Assembly: GCA_006546595.1 (NCBI GenBank)
Contig: VIAD01000002.1
Coordinates: forward strand, 251,510 to 315,509
Source: Moraxellaceae bacterium AER2_44_116
GTDB taxonomy: Bacteria; Pseudomonadota; Gammaproteobacteria; Pseudomonadales; Moraxellaceae
Direction of reading: 5' to 3'
Length of the DNA: 64,000 nt
Below the pieces are notes generated by a model. That model worked only from the letters and a program-made list of their open reading frames with translations. It did not search any database and was not told the DNA's origin. Numbering within the stretch: the stretch's first letter is position 1; every line of letters begins with the position of its first letter. The position numbers and the translations under genes are program-made. This document shows, piece by piece, positions 49,586-58,706 of the stretch.

Positions 49586-50965
49586 ATGAACAAGTTTTTA
49601 GCGTCGATTTTGACCGTCATAGCGGTGACTTCCACCTCCGCATTTGCAGGTGATTTGCGTGTGCAGAATGGAAGATTTGTGGACTCACAAGGTGCAACGG
49701 TTGTTTTACGCGGCTTTAACCTCTCACAATTGCATAAACTCCCGCCTTTTCGTCCCAATAACGATCCATTGCTGTTTCAAAAGTTAGCGGCAAGTGGTGT
49801 CAATGTGGTTCGCCATCAATTCAATTGGGAGGCTTACGAAAAAGCGCCTAACGTCTATGATGAAAGTTATCTTGATTATTATGCAGAAATAGTAGATCGA
49901 GCGGCGGCGGCTGGTATTTATACCATTATTGATATTCACCAAGACGCGTTTAGCCGTTGGACATTAGACGGTTGTGGTGAAGGCTTTCCTCTATGGGCTA
50001 TTCCTAAGGGCACTAAAGTGAGTGAACCCGACAATGGGAAGAAATGCTGGTTTTGGCCATTACGTGTGATGGCTCAAAGAGCGGATGTCGATGCTTTATT
50101 TAACAAGTTTTACGCCGCAGATTATATGCCCCGTGAGCGGTATATGATTTTATTAGAAAAACTAGCGACTCGTTTTGCGGGTTATCGCAATGTCATTGGT
50201 TATGATTTACTCAATGAACCGATGGGCGATGCCACTTTGCTAAAAAAATTATACGTGGATGGCATTGCGCGCGTTCGTCGCCATGATCCGCAAGCCATTG
50301 CCTTTATTGAGCCTGAAATGCTGACAGGTTCTGGCCTAGAATCAACCAAACTCACCAACCCAATGATTAGCAATTTGGCATTTGCTCCGCATTATTACGA
50401 TGCCACGATTTATGCCAGTGTTTGGTTAGGCGGTCGTTATGAACCGACGGCGGCGAAAAATCGAGCCTTAGCAAAATCGTGGGGTGCGGCGGTGCTGTTG
50501 GGCGAGTATGGTACGCCTGCATTTGCGCTTGCACCGAACTACATCGAAATGATCTATAACGACATGGATAAGTTTGGTGATTCAGGTACGCAGTGGGGAT
50601 ACACGCCTGAATGGAATCCGACAACGCTTGATGGTTGGAATAGCGAAGACTTGTCTGTTGTTGATGACAAAGGCAACTTCCGCAGTAACTACCGTGAACG
50701 CCCTTATGCACGTCGGACAGCAGGTACTTACGGGACGTTGACTGCACAACCAGCGTGGTTCGTTTTCCCCGCGACATCTAGCTACAGTTGGACGCATAAT
50801 CCTGCTCAAGGTGTTACGGAAATTTTTGTACCCAAAAGCTTCTTTTACAATAGATCTCCTGTTGTTACTACAACGGTGGGTGTCAATTGTAACTTTAACG
50901 GAGCTAAACAGATGTTGACGTGCAGCAGTTCATCGGCAGGCGTTAAACAAGTGACGTTGAAATAG
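49586..50965 (+). CDS. Secreted GH5 glycosidase, endoglycoceramidase-like
   Basis: A 459-residue secreted glycoside hydrolase family 5 protein with a Sec signal (to ~22, ending SAFAG). It shows the TIM-barrel start VLRGFNLSQLHKLPPF, then IDIHQDAFSRWTLDGCGEGF, which resembles endoglycosylceramidases. The acid/base Glu is in YDLLNEPMG and the nucleophile Glu in LLGEYGTPAF. A ~80-residue C-terminal beta domain follows. It may release sugars from glycosphingolipids or related glycolipids. It is a separate transcription unit downstream of the heptamer array. General endoglucanase activity is the alternative. Confidence 0.88.
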   Translation: MNKFLASILTVIAVTSTSAFAGDLRVQNGRFVDSQGATVVLRGFNLSQLHKLPPFRPNNDPLLFQKLAASGVNVVRHQFNWEAYEKAPNVYDESYLDYYAEIVDRAAAAGIYTIIDIHQDAFSRWTLDGCGEGFPLWAIPKGTKVSEPDNGKKCWFWPLRVMAQRADVDALFNKFYAADYMPRERYMILLEKLATRFAGYRNVIGYDLLNEPMGDATLLKKLYVDGIARVRRHDPQAIAFIEPEMLTGSGLESTKLTNPMISNLAFAPHYYDATIYASVWLGGRYEPTAAKNRALAKSWGAAVLLGEYGTPAFALAPNYIEMIYNDMDKFGDSGTQWGYTPEWNPTTLDGWNSEDLSVVDDKGNFRSNYRERPYARRTAGTYGTLTAQPAWFVFPATSSYSWTHNPAQGVTEIFVPKSFFYNRSPVVTTTVGVNCNFNGAKQMLTCSSSSAGVKQVTLK

Positions 50966-51030
50966 TCATTTTGAATGGATTTGAATGACAACGACGTGGT
51001 GAAAGTCCTACCACGTCGTTAAATAGGATG

Positions 51031-51711
51031 TTAATCCAAAAAATGCTTTCTATTGAGAATGATCAGTCGTTGATAAGCGGTATCAACAAGGCCACTTTCC
51101 CGCCACTCAACGACTACTTTACAGGTTACTTGCCGTGAAAGAGAAGCCATATTCCCTATCGTTTCCTGTGAAAATGGCAAAATCACTGTGTCGTTTTGCT
51201 CAACAGGTGTAAAGCTCAACATTAATTTAATTAACCATCGTAACCGATCCTCAGCGGTTCGCATAGACATCAATTGTGCATGTTTGAGTGCCATGACAAA
51301 ACGTAAATTAGACTGACGTAACCAGTAACTGGTGAGTTTTGCTGAATTCGTTATTGCTGTCTTAAATTCGCCAGCAGGAATACAAATTACCTCTAAAGAA
51401 GAAAGTGCACACGCTTCGTTAAATCGTTTAGAGATCCCTGCAAATAATTCTGCCTCACCGAGCAAATGACTGCCTTGTATTAACGCTGTCGTCAACATGT
51501 CACCTTCAGAGCCTTGAAAAGCAATCCGAACTAATCCATTTATCGGCAAATAAACAGAGCTTACTTTTTCACCTTGAGACCAAATCACATCACCTGCATG
51601 GTACTTTTGCCATCGGGCATGATCAGCAAGAGCGTCAATCACCGTGCTTTCTGCATCAGAAAACTCTGGGCAAGCGGCGAGCACTTCTCTGATTTTTTGT
51701 GTTGTTGTCAT
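51031..51711 (-). CDS. Crp/Fnr-family transcriptional regulator
   Basis: A 226-residue regulator with an N-terminal cyclic-nucleotide-like beta barrel (YHAGDVIWSQGEKVSSVYLP) and a C-terminal winged HTH (FSQETIGNMASLSRQVTCKV). The Arg and Glu contacts for cAMP are not obvious, and it lacks the N-terminal Cys cluster of Fnr, so the ligand is unknown. Its recognition helix has SRQVTCKV where SRETVTR-like sequences are usual. It lies on the minus strand, downstream of the MFS gene across 69 bp, and may be cotranscribed with it. Confidence 0.88.
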   Translation of the reverse strand: MTTTQKIREVLAACPEFSDAESTVIDALADHARWQKYHAGDVIWSQGEKVSSVYLPINGLVRIAFQGSEGDMLTTALIQGSHLLGEAELFAGISKRFNEACALSSLEVICIPAGEFKTAITNSAKLTSYWLRQSNLRFVMALKHAQLMSMRTAEDRLRWLIKLMLSFTPVEQNDTVILPFSQETIGNMASLSRQVTCKVVVEWRESGLVDTAYQRLIILNRKHFLD

Positions 51712-51780
51712 TGACTGTATTCTCGGAGCGTGAGCAAAAAGGTTCGCCAGCCGCTAGTAAGCTTAATCTCTCATCGTTAA

Positions 51781-52998
51781 TTAGGTGCTCAATTTTTTTA
51801 ACCGTCTAAAATGCACTAACGCCAATATCACCGCTAAAAACTGTAAGCCTGAACAGACAAAAAACGTCACGCCCATGCGCCAATCATCTTTCGGTAAATG
51901 ACCCACTTTGGCCAATAAAAACGTGCCAATTAACGGTGCAATAATAATCATAATGCTGTTAATGGCGTTTAATGAACCCTGTGTCAGTCCTTGCTCACGC
52001 TCACTAGCGGCTTTAGAAATAATGGTTTGTAGGGCAGGGCCAGCGGCAAAAGACAGAAAATTAGCCAAGATAAAAAAGTACAAGAGATTGCTATTGGTGG
52101 TAAGGCCATAACAAATATAAATAATCGCTGATGATGCCATACCCATCATCGCCAATCGGTTTTCGCCAAATTTCTTTAGCAAGCGTCCCATCAATACGCC
52201 TTGAACAATGGCGGAGGTTAAGCCAACAAAAAATAACGCCATGCCGTTTTGCTTGGGAGTCCAGTTAAAGCGGAATTCGGTATATAACACCCACGTATTT
52301 TGCAAAATAAATTGCGCTAATACGGTACAAGCAAACACAAATACCAAGCCACCTACGCCTTTTAATTGCATCAAATGCGACAGTGCGCCAAAGGGATTAG
52401 CACGTTTAAATGTCACTGCTTCTCGACGCTCAACAGGTAAAGACTCAGGTAAGACAAAATAGCCATACAGCCAATTTAGTAATGATAAAGCGGCGGCGAC
52501 CATAAAGGGCAAACGTAAGTCTATTGCACCCAACATACCGCCAAGCATCGGGCCAAAAATAAAACCAACACCAAACGCCGCACCTACCGCACCAAAGGCT
52601 TTGCCGCGTTCTTCATGGGTGGTGATATCGGCAACATAGGCATTAGCCACAGAAAAGCTTGCGCCTGTTGCCCCACTGACTAAGCGCGTCAATAACAGCA
52701 ACACTAAAGAGTGAGTAAAGGCGGTGACGATATAGCTAATGCCTAAACCAAAAATGGATAACAACAAGACAGGCCGACGGCCATAACGATCACTGAGCGC
52801 GCCTAATAAGGGCGTGCAAAAAAACTGCATAATGCCATAGGTGGTGGCTAATGCCCCGTACCAATAGGCTTGTAAATCGGGAGAAGTGGTCATCTCGCCA
52901 ATTAATGACGGCAAGACAGGAATCATCAAACCAATGCCAATCACATCTAAAAAAACAGTGACTAAAATAAAGCGCAAACTGGCTTTGGCAGTTGTCAT
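51781..52998 (-). CDS. MFS drug transporter, TetA-like
   Basis: A 405-residue major facilitator with 12 predicted helices. Motif A is GALSDRYGRRPVLLLSIFG, and motif C of drug:proton antiporters is GVGFIFGPMLGG. The N-terminal DVIGIGLMIPVLPSLIGEM closely resembles class TetA(B/C) efflux proteins. Drug specificity cannot be read by eye, and a tetracycline label would be too strong. Its start lies 13 bp after the stop of the upstream AraC-family gene, so the two form an operon. Confidence 0.9.
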   Translation of the reverse strand: MTTAKASLRFILVTVFLDVIGIGLMIPVLPSLIGEMTTSPDLQAYWYGALATTYGIMQFFCTPLLGALSDRYGRRPVLLLSIFGLGISYIVTAFTHSLVLLLLTRLVSGATGASFSVANAYVADITTHEERGKAFGAVGAAFGVGFIFGPMLGGMLGAIDLRLPFMVAAALSLLNWLYGYFVLPESLPVERREAVTFKRANPFGALSHLMQLKGVGGLVFVFACTVLAQFILQNTWVLYTEFRFNWTPKQNGMALFFVGLTSAIVQGVLMGRLLKKFGENRLAMMGMASSAIIYICYGLTTNSNLLYFFILANFLSFAAGPALQTIISKAASEREQGLTQGSLNAINSIMIIIAPLIGTFLLAKVGHLPKDDWRMGVTFFVCSGLQFLAVILALVHFRRLKKLST

Positions 52999-53011
52999 AA
53001 AAATAACCTAA

Positions 53012-54049
53012 TTAAAATGATTCGGCTTTATTGGCGACCAGCGTTTCTTTAAACGCTTTTGGCGTTTGCCCTTTACAGCGTTTAAAGGCATGCAAAAAAT
53101 TGGATACTTCTGAATAGCCTAACCGTACCGAAATTTGCTCAACAGTGATACCGCGTAAGCTTAATAATTCTTCTGCTAAAGCCATGCGTACTTCATCCAC
53201 CAACAGACGGTACGAGACCCCTTCGGCCAACAAATGCCGTCTTAAGGTGCGTGAACTCATACATAGTCGTGCCGCGACCACTTCCATATCGGGGATATGT
53301 TGTGGTTGAGTCAGCAAAATATCGCGTACTTTGGCGGCCACGCCTGAGCGTTGTTGGCGACGAGTCAGCAATGCCTTACATTGGCTTTCACACATTTGGG
53401 CAATGGCGGGATTACTTTGTGGAATCGTTAAGTCTAACAGTTGACCTGCGAATTTCACCGAGTTTTCAGCTTGGTTAAATAAGGGTGTCAAGCCAAAGCG
53501 TTGTTGATAGGGCGAGATGTCGGCGGGTGCAGCATGCGTAAAAGTGACTGCCAGCAGAGGAGGGCTCGTATTAAACAAATCCTCCACCATCGTCATAATG
53601 GCAGACATATCTCTATCCACTAAAAATTGACGGCACAAGGTAGGAATCGCCTGACCATCAAGGATGAGTCGCGCGTCTTCGTTCGCTTCCTCGAGTGTGA
53701 CTTGATGAAAAGCAAAAGTTAAATCAACGTAACGTAAGCCTAAATGAATGGCTTCACGTAAGGTTGGGCTGCTGATTAAAGCGAAGCCCCAAATACCATA
53801 ACTACTGAGATGGTAGCGTCGACCCGCTTCTAGACCCAAATCAGCACGATAATGCCCTTGGGCTTGGATAATATTGGCAATCAGCGAGAGTTCTTGTTGC
53901 GCGGAGACTTCGGCATTATTGTCATTGAGTTGATGAATGGTGATGCCTGTCGTCCGTAAACAATCGGCTAATCGAATACCTACATCTTGCGCTAATTGGG
54001 TTAGCAATTGCACGCTGCTAATACTTCGTTGTTGAGGCCATGTTGCCAT
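53012..54049 (-). CDS. AraC-family regulator of the MFS operon
   Basis: A 345-residue AraC-type regulator with an N-terminal AraC-binding-like domain (RYHLSSYGIWGFALISSPTL) and C-terminal HTH pair (VVAARLCMSSRTLRRHLLAE, then ISVRLGYSEVSNFLHAFKRC). ATG 54049 gives a better start than one at 54079. It is upstream of the MFS gene by 13 bp. Two TGTCCGAA repeats at 54059-54087 overlap its leader and may be its own operator. The monooxygenase gene diverges from here, and the regulator could control both sides. Confidence 0.88.
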   Translation of the reverse strand: MATWPQQRSISSVQLLTQLAQDVGIRLADCLRTTGITIHQLNDNNAEVSAQQELSLIANIIQAQGHYRADLGLEAGRRYHLSSYGIWGFALISSPTLREAIHLGLRYVDLTFAFHQVTLEEANEDARLILDGQAIPTLCRQFLVDRDMSAIMTMVEDLFNTSPPLLAVTFTHAAPADISPYQQRFGLTPLFNQAENSVKFAGQLLDLTIPQSNPAIAQMCESQCKALLTRRQQRSGVAAKVRDILLTQPQHIPDMEVVAARLCMSSRTLRRHLLAEGVSYRLLVDEVRMALAEELLSLRGITVEQISVRLGYSEVSNFLHAFKRCKGQTPKAFKETLVANKAESF

Positions 54050-54058
54050 AATTGGTAT

Positions 54059-54087
54059 TGTCCGAAATTCACAATTCACTGTCCGAA
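54059..54087. promoter_or_regulatory. Direct TGTCCGAA repeats between AraC and monooxygenase genes
   Basis: TGTCCGAA occurs at 54059-54066 and 54080-54087, 21 bp apart, i.e. two helical turns, in direct orientation. AraC-type proteins typically bind such spaced direct repeats. The pair lies in the 118 bp between the two divergent genes. Confidence 0.55.
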
Positions 54088-54166
54088 TGTACCATAAAAA
54101 ATCATTTGTTGGCGAGCTAGGATATAATCACGCAATTAAGATTTAAACTGACGAGACGAAACATCT

Positions 54167-55666
54167 ATGAGCATACAACATACTGACATCGCAATTATTG
54201 GTTCAGGTTTTGGGGGGATTGGTATTGCCATCCAACTGCAACACGCAGGTATGCACAATATTGTTTTATTAGAAAAAGCGTCGGATGTCGGCGGTTGCTG
54301 GCGTGATAACAGTTACCCCGGTGCAGCCTGTGATGTACCGTCGCATTTATATTCTTTTTCCTTTGAGCCAAAATTTGATTGGTCGCGGAAGTTTGCACCC
54401 CAGCGCGAGATTTACGCCTATATTCGTCATTGTGCCGAAAAATACAACATCTTGCCGAAAGTACAGTTTAATACCGAAGTCACTGCCGCCCGTTTTGATG
54501 AGCAGCAAGGCGTATGGTTTATCACCACCAATACAGGTAAAACCATTTCGGCGCGCGTGTTAATTAGTGCCTGTGGTCAATTAAATCGTCCTGCTTATCC
54601 CCGTTTAAAAGGCATAGAAAGCTTTAAGGGTGAAGTGTTTCATTCGGCATTATGGAATCATAACTACGATTTAAACAATAAAACGGTGGCGGTGGTTGGT
54701 ACAGGGGCAAGCGCGATTCAATTTGTTCCTGAGATTGGCAAAAAAGTTAAAAAGCTGTCGTTGTTTCAACGTTCTGCACCGTATGTGATTCCTAAGCCTG
54801 ACCGCAGTTATGGCTCATGGGAACATGCGTTGTACGAAAAATTGCCAGCCCTACAAACGCTAAGTCGTGCGGCGATGTACACCCACCATGAAAGTCGTGC
54901 GTTGGCGATGACGGTTTTTAAGTCGGCCTTAAAACCGTTTGAATGGCAATTTCAGCGTCATCTCCATAAAGCCATTAAAGACCCTGTGTTACGCGCCAAA
55001 CTCACCCCTGATTATCCTTTAGGTTGTAAGCGTATTTTGATTTCTAATGAATATTACGAAACCTTAGCGCGTCCTAATGTCGATGTTGTGACCGATAATA
55101 TTGCTGAAGTGACTCCTACAGGTATCCGCACCAAAGACGGCCAAGAGCATCCTGTCGACGCCATTATTTACGGTACAGGTTTTCAAGCAACAGACTTTTT
55201 AGCTCCGATGAAAATCACAGGCCGTGGTGGTGTCGATTTAAACCAAGTGTGGCGTGATGGCGCAGAGGCTTATTTAGGCATGACGGTGAGTGGTTTCCCT
55301 AATTTATTCTTGTTGTATGGCCCAAATACGAATCTAGGCCATAACTCGATTGTCTATATGTTGGAAAGCCAGTTTAGCTATATTCTGGACGCGGTAAAAA
55401 CCTTGCAACAACGTGATTTGCGTTTTGTAGATGTGCGTAGTCAAGTGCAAGGCGTTTATAATCGTTGGGTACAAAAACAAATTAAAAACACGATCTGGGA
55501 TGCGGGTTGTACCAGTTGGTATAAAACGGCATCAGGTAAAAATACTAATAATTGGCCGGGTTTTACCTTAGTGTATCGTTATAAAACCCGTCATTTTGAT
55601 AGCCAAGATTATGAGTTGGCCGTTAAGTCAGCGCGTATATTGCCGTTGCAGGTGGCTGCTGCTTAG
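54167..55666 (+). CDS. Flavin monooxygenase, Baeyer-Villiger type
   Basis: A 499-residue FAD-dependent monooxygenase. The FAD motif is IIGSGFGGIGIAIQLQHAG, the Baeyer-Villiger fingerprint FxGxxxHxxxW appears as FKGEVFHSALWN, and the NADPH motif is VAVVGTGASAIQFVPEIG. CWRDNSYPGAACDVPSHLYS is typical of the class. It would insert oxygen next to a carbonyl in ketones such as alkanones or cyclic ketones. The gene is divergent from an AraC regulator with shared upstream DNA and ends 4 bp inside the convergent LysR gene. Confidence 0.92.
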   Translation: MSIQHTDIAIIGSGFGGIGIAIQLQHAGMHNIVLLEKASDVGGCWRDNSYPGAACDVPSHLYSFSFEPKFDWSRKFAPQREIYAYIRHCAEKYNILPKVQFNTEVTAARFDEQQGVWFITTNTGKTISARVLISACGQLNRPAYPRLKGIESFKGEVFHSALWNHNYDLNNKTVAVVGTGASAIQFVPEIGKKVKKLSLFQRSAPYVIPKPDRSYGSWEHALYEKLPALQTLSRAAMYTHHESRALAMTVFKSALKPFEWQFQRHLHKAIKDPVLRAKLTPDYPLGCKRILISNEYYETLARPNVDVVTDNIAEVTPTGIRTKDGQEHPVDAIIYGTGFQATDFLAPMKITGRGGVDLNQVWRDGAEAYLGMTVSGFPNLFLLYGPNTNLGHNSIVYMLESQFSYILDAVKTLQQRDLRFVDVRSQVQGVYNRWVQKQIKNTIWDAGCTSWYKTASGKNTNNWPGFTLVYRYKTRHFDSQDYELAVKSARILPLQVAAA

Positions 55667-56655
55667 ACGGTTACGATGGGTTCAATCTGTTTTTCATCGT
55701 TGAATGGCTGTGCCGAGTAAGGAGTAATGACTTGGCACGGCAAGTCTTGCTCCCACGGTGGATTACTGCCGAGTTCATGGCACAAATGGTCGATGACTAA
55801 ACGCACTTTTTTGGAGATATAGCGCGTTGGTGGATAAACAGCATAAATCGGTATCGGTGCTAATTCGATATGAGGCATGGCATTAATCAGTTGGCCATTA
55901 CGCAACGCTTCGGCAACAATAAACAACGGCATCACCGATAAGCCTAAACCTGCAATGGCGGCATCACGTCCCATTTCACCATTATTAGAGGTAAAACGAC
56001 TGTGAATATTGTGGCTACGATTTTGGTCGTTTTGTGGTAAAAATCCCCATAATTGACTATTAGCAATGTTGCTATAGCCAATAAACTCATGGACGAACAA
56101 ATCATCAAACAGAGCCGTCGTGTCTTTGCGCTCGGCATAACTCGGGCTACAGACGACCACACGCCGACACAAACCCAATGGTCGTGCTTTCAACGATAAA
56201 CCAGGATCGTTGCTAATACGAATCGCCAAATCGTAACGCTCTTGAATAATATCTTCGACGCGGTCGTCTAAATGAATATCAACGTCTAAACGCGGGTGTT
56301 TAGCAATAAAGGGAAATAGCAGCTTACCTAAGTACATCGTCCCAAAGGTCACGGGCGCGGCGATACGTAACGAGCCACAGAGATTTTCGTTACGCTCAGT
56401 GATTTCTTCGGCGGCGGCTTCGAGTTCTTGCAAAATGGCCGACGCACGGGCATGAAAGGCTTGGCCATGAGCAGTGGCGGTGACTCCTCGTGTTGAGCGA
56501 TGGAGTAGGGCGACACCAAGCATTTCTTCTAGTCGTTTTAGGCGCTTACTGACGATAGATTTAGATAAGCCGATACGTTCGGCGGCTTGGGTCAGGCTGC
56601 CACAGTCTACAATGGCTAAAAAGGTGGCGATGTCGTGGATGTTGAAGGAGTTCAC
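55663..56655 (-). CDS. LysR-family transcriptional regulator
   Basis: A 330-residue LysR-type regulator. The N-terminal winged HTH is DIATFLAIVDCGSLTQAAER, then IGLSKSIVSKRLKRLEEML, and the C-terminal effector domain follows (GSLRIAAPVTFGTMYLGKLL). The start is GTG at 56655 with AGGAT before it. The SKS in the recognition helix instead of SQP is usual for this subgroup. It converges on the monooxygenase gene with 4 bp overlap. Its C-terminal ~30 residues are longer than usual. The target genes are unknown. Confidence 0.9.
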   Translation of the reverse strand: MNSFNIHDIATFLAIVDCGSLTQAAERIGLSKSIVSKRLKRLEEMLGVALLHRSTRGVTATAHGQAFHARASAILQELEAAAEEITERNENLCGSLRIAAPVTFGTMYLGKLLFPFIAKHPRLDVDIHLDDRVEDIIQERYDLAIRISNDPGLSLKARPLGLCRRVVVCSPSYAERKDTTALFDDLFVHEFIGYSNIANSQLWGFLPQNDQNRSHNIHSRFTSNNGEMGRDAAIAGLGLSVMPLFIVAEALRNGQLINAMPHIELAPIPIYAVYPPTRYISKKVRLVIDHLCHELGSNPPWEQDLPCQVITPYSAQPFNDEKQIEPIVTV

Positions 56656-56695
56656 GGCGTAATCCTAAGACTCAGAGTTATTTTGCCGCCATAAT

Positions 56696-56723
56696 AAAAC
56701 ACCCCGCAGAAGCGGGGTGTTTT
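56696..56723 (-). terminator. Bidirectional rho-independent terminator after rpoD
   Basis: AAAACACCCCGC-AGAA-GCGGGGTGTTTT is a perfect 12 bp stem with T tracts on both sides. It lies 8 bp downstream of the rpoD stop and just before the LysR gene's 5' end. Confidence 0.92.
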
Positions 56724-56731
56724 ATTTATGT

Positions 56732-58630
56732 TTACTCGTTATCCAAGAACGAACGCAAATGCTCCGAACGGGACGGATGACGCAACTTACGCAAGGCTTT
56801 GGCTTCAATTTGACGAATACGCTCACGCGTCACATCAAACTGTTTACCCACTTCTTCGAGCGTATGGTCAGTATTCATATCAATACCAAAACGCATTCTT
56901 AACACTTTCGCTTCGCGTGGCGTTAAGTTCGCTAATACTTCACGCGTTGCTTCACGCAAGCCTTCAGCAGTAGCGGCATCAACAGGCGAAGTAATGGTTG
57001 TGTCTTCAATAAAGTCACCCAAATGAGAGTCTTCATCGTCGCCAATTGGGGTTTCCATCGAAATAGGTTCTTTAGCGATTTTTAACACCTTGCGAACTTT
57101 GTCCTCAGGCATTTCTAAACGCTCACCTAATTCTTCAGGCGAAGGCTCACGACCCATTTCTTGCAACATTTGACGGGAAACACGATTAATTTTGTTAATC
57201 GTTTCAATCATATGCACAGGAATACGAATGGTACGCGCTTGGTCAGCAATCGAACGGGTAATCGCCTGACGAATCCACCATGTCGCATAAGTCGAGAATT
57301 TATAACCACGACGATATTCGAATTTATCCACCGCTTTCATCAAGCCGATGTTGCCTTCTTGAATCAAATCGAGGAACTGTAAACCACGGTTGGTGTATTT
57401 TTTCGCAATCGAAATCACCAAACGTAAGTTAGCTTCGACCATTTCTTTTTTCGCACGACGCGCTTTCGCTTCACCAATCGACATACGACGGTTAATTTCT
57501 TTGATTTCGATAATCGACAAGCCCGTTTCGTCTTGCAACGCAATCAGTTTTTTCTGGGCGCGTAAAATATCATCACGGTACTGCTTGAAGCCTGCGCTCC
57601 ATGCTTTGTTTGCAGCAATATGACTATCAACCCAATCTAAATTAACTTCATGGCCAGGAAAGTCTTTGATAAAGACTTTACGATCCATTTTGGCGCGGCG
57701 AATACACAACACCATAATCGCTTTTTCTTGCGCCCGAACCGCATCTTGACCCGCACGAAGCTCTAAACCCAAAGCATCAAATAACCGTGGTGTGAGTTTG
57801 AACATCATAAACAAGTGGGCTAGTTGTCCTAATGACTCTTGGCCTTCGGGACTGATACGGCCATGTTGGTTGAGTACAGCAAGCGTTGCTTGGTATTGTT
57901 CAGCCAGTTCGGTGAAGCGTACTCTGGCTAACTCAGGATCTGGGCCTGCTTCAACTTCGTCCTCTTCTTCCGTTGCACCTTCAGCAACTTCTTCGCTGTC
58001 GAGGTCGATTTCAGCGACTTTTGTACCATCTTCGGCAACGACAGGCAGTAATTCAATATCATCAGCAACTTCGGGAATGCTGGTGTCTTCTAGGTCTAAA
58101 TAGCCAACTAAAATATCGGCTAAACGACGTTCACCTGCATTAACACGGGCATAGTCGGCCAATACGCTTGGCACAGTCGTTGGCCAATGTGCCATCGCAT
58201 TTAACACATCACGAATACCTTCTTCGATGCGTTTAGCAATGGCAATTTCACCTTCACGCGTCAACAACTCGACCGTACCCATTTCGCGCATATACATACG
58301 GACAGGGTCAGTCGTGCGACCGGGTTCGGTTTCGACAGAGGTTAATACGGCTACGGCTTCTTCGGCGGCAACTTCATCATCTTGTGCGTCGGGTGTTTCT
58401 TCGAGTAATAAATCGTCGGCTTCGGGCGCGCGCTCATGGACAGGAATACCCAAATCGTTGAGCATTTGAATAATGTCTTCAATTTGCTCGGTTTCAGTGA
58501 TAGATTCGGGTAAATGGTCGTTGAGTTCGACATAGGTCAGGTAGCCTTGCTCTTTACCGCGAGCGATAAGGGCTGCGACTTGCGAAGTGGTTTTTGTCAG
58601 ATGTTCAGAAGGCGTGCGCTCGTTAGTCAT
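56732..58630 (-). CDS. rpoD: RNA polymerase sigma-70 factor RpoD
   Basis: The 632-residue primary sigma factor. Region 1.1 begins ALIARGKEQGYLTYVELNDH, an acidic non-conserved segment (around 175-235) sits before region 1.2, and region 2 includes YKFSTYATWWIRQAITRSI with the -10 recognition helix. Region 3 (ETINKINRVSRQMLQEMGR) and region 4 (LEEVGKQFDVTRERIRQIEA) with the -35 helix complete it. ATG 58630 is chosen over 58651 because the following residues match the family start. It is last in rpsU-yqeY-dnaG-rpoD. Confidence 0.97.
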   Translation of the reverse strand: MTNERTPSEHLTKTTSQVAALIARGKEQGYLTYVELNDHLPESITETEQIEDIIQMLNDLGIPVHERAPEADDLLLEETPDAQDDEVAAEEAVAVLTSVETEPGRTTDPVRMYMREMGTVELLTREGEIAIAKRIEEGIRDVLNAMAHWPTTVPSVLADYARVNAGERRLADILVGYLDLEDTSIPEVADDIELLPVVAEDGTKVAEIDLDSEEVAEGATEEEDEVEAGPDPELARVRFTELAEQYQATLAVLNQHGRISPEGQESLGQLAHLFMMFKLTPRLFDALGLELRAGQDAVRAQEKAIMVLCIRRAKMDRKVFIKDFPGHEVNLDWVDSHIAANKAWSAGFKQYRDDILRAQKKLIALQDETGLSIIEIKEINRRMSIGEAKARRAKKEMVEANLRLVISIAKKYTNRGLQFLDLIQEGNIGLMKAVDKFEYRRGYKFSTYATWWIRQAITRSIADQARTIRIPVHMIETINKINRVSRQMLQEMGREPSPEELGERLEMPEDKVRKVLKIAKEPISMETPIGDDEDSHLGDFIEDTTITSPVDAATAEGLREATREVLANLTPREAKVLRMRFGIDMNTDHTLEEVGKQFDVTRERIRQIEAKALRKLRHPSRSEHLRSFLDNE

Positions 58631-58706
58631 GCGAAGGTCTCGGTGATGCAAGCAAGACTTATTAGTATAGCATACTCTGTCAATAAGAGGAAAAATGCAG
58701 CGACAT

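Noticed and set aside
51781..52998. Tetracycline resistance gene tetA
   Set aside because: Only the general drug-antiporter motifs can be seen; the substrate cannot be assigned by eye.
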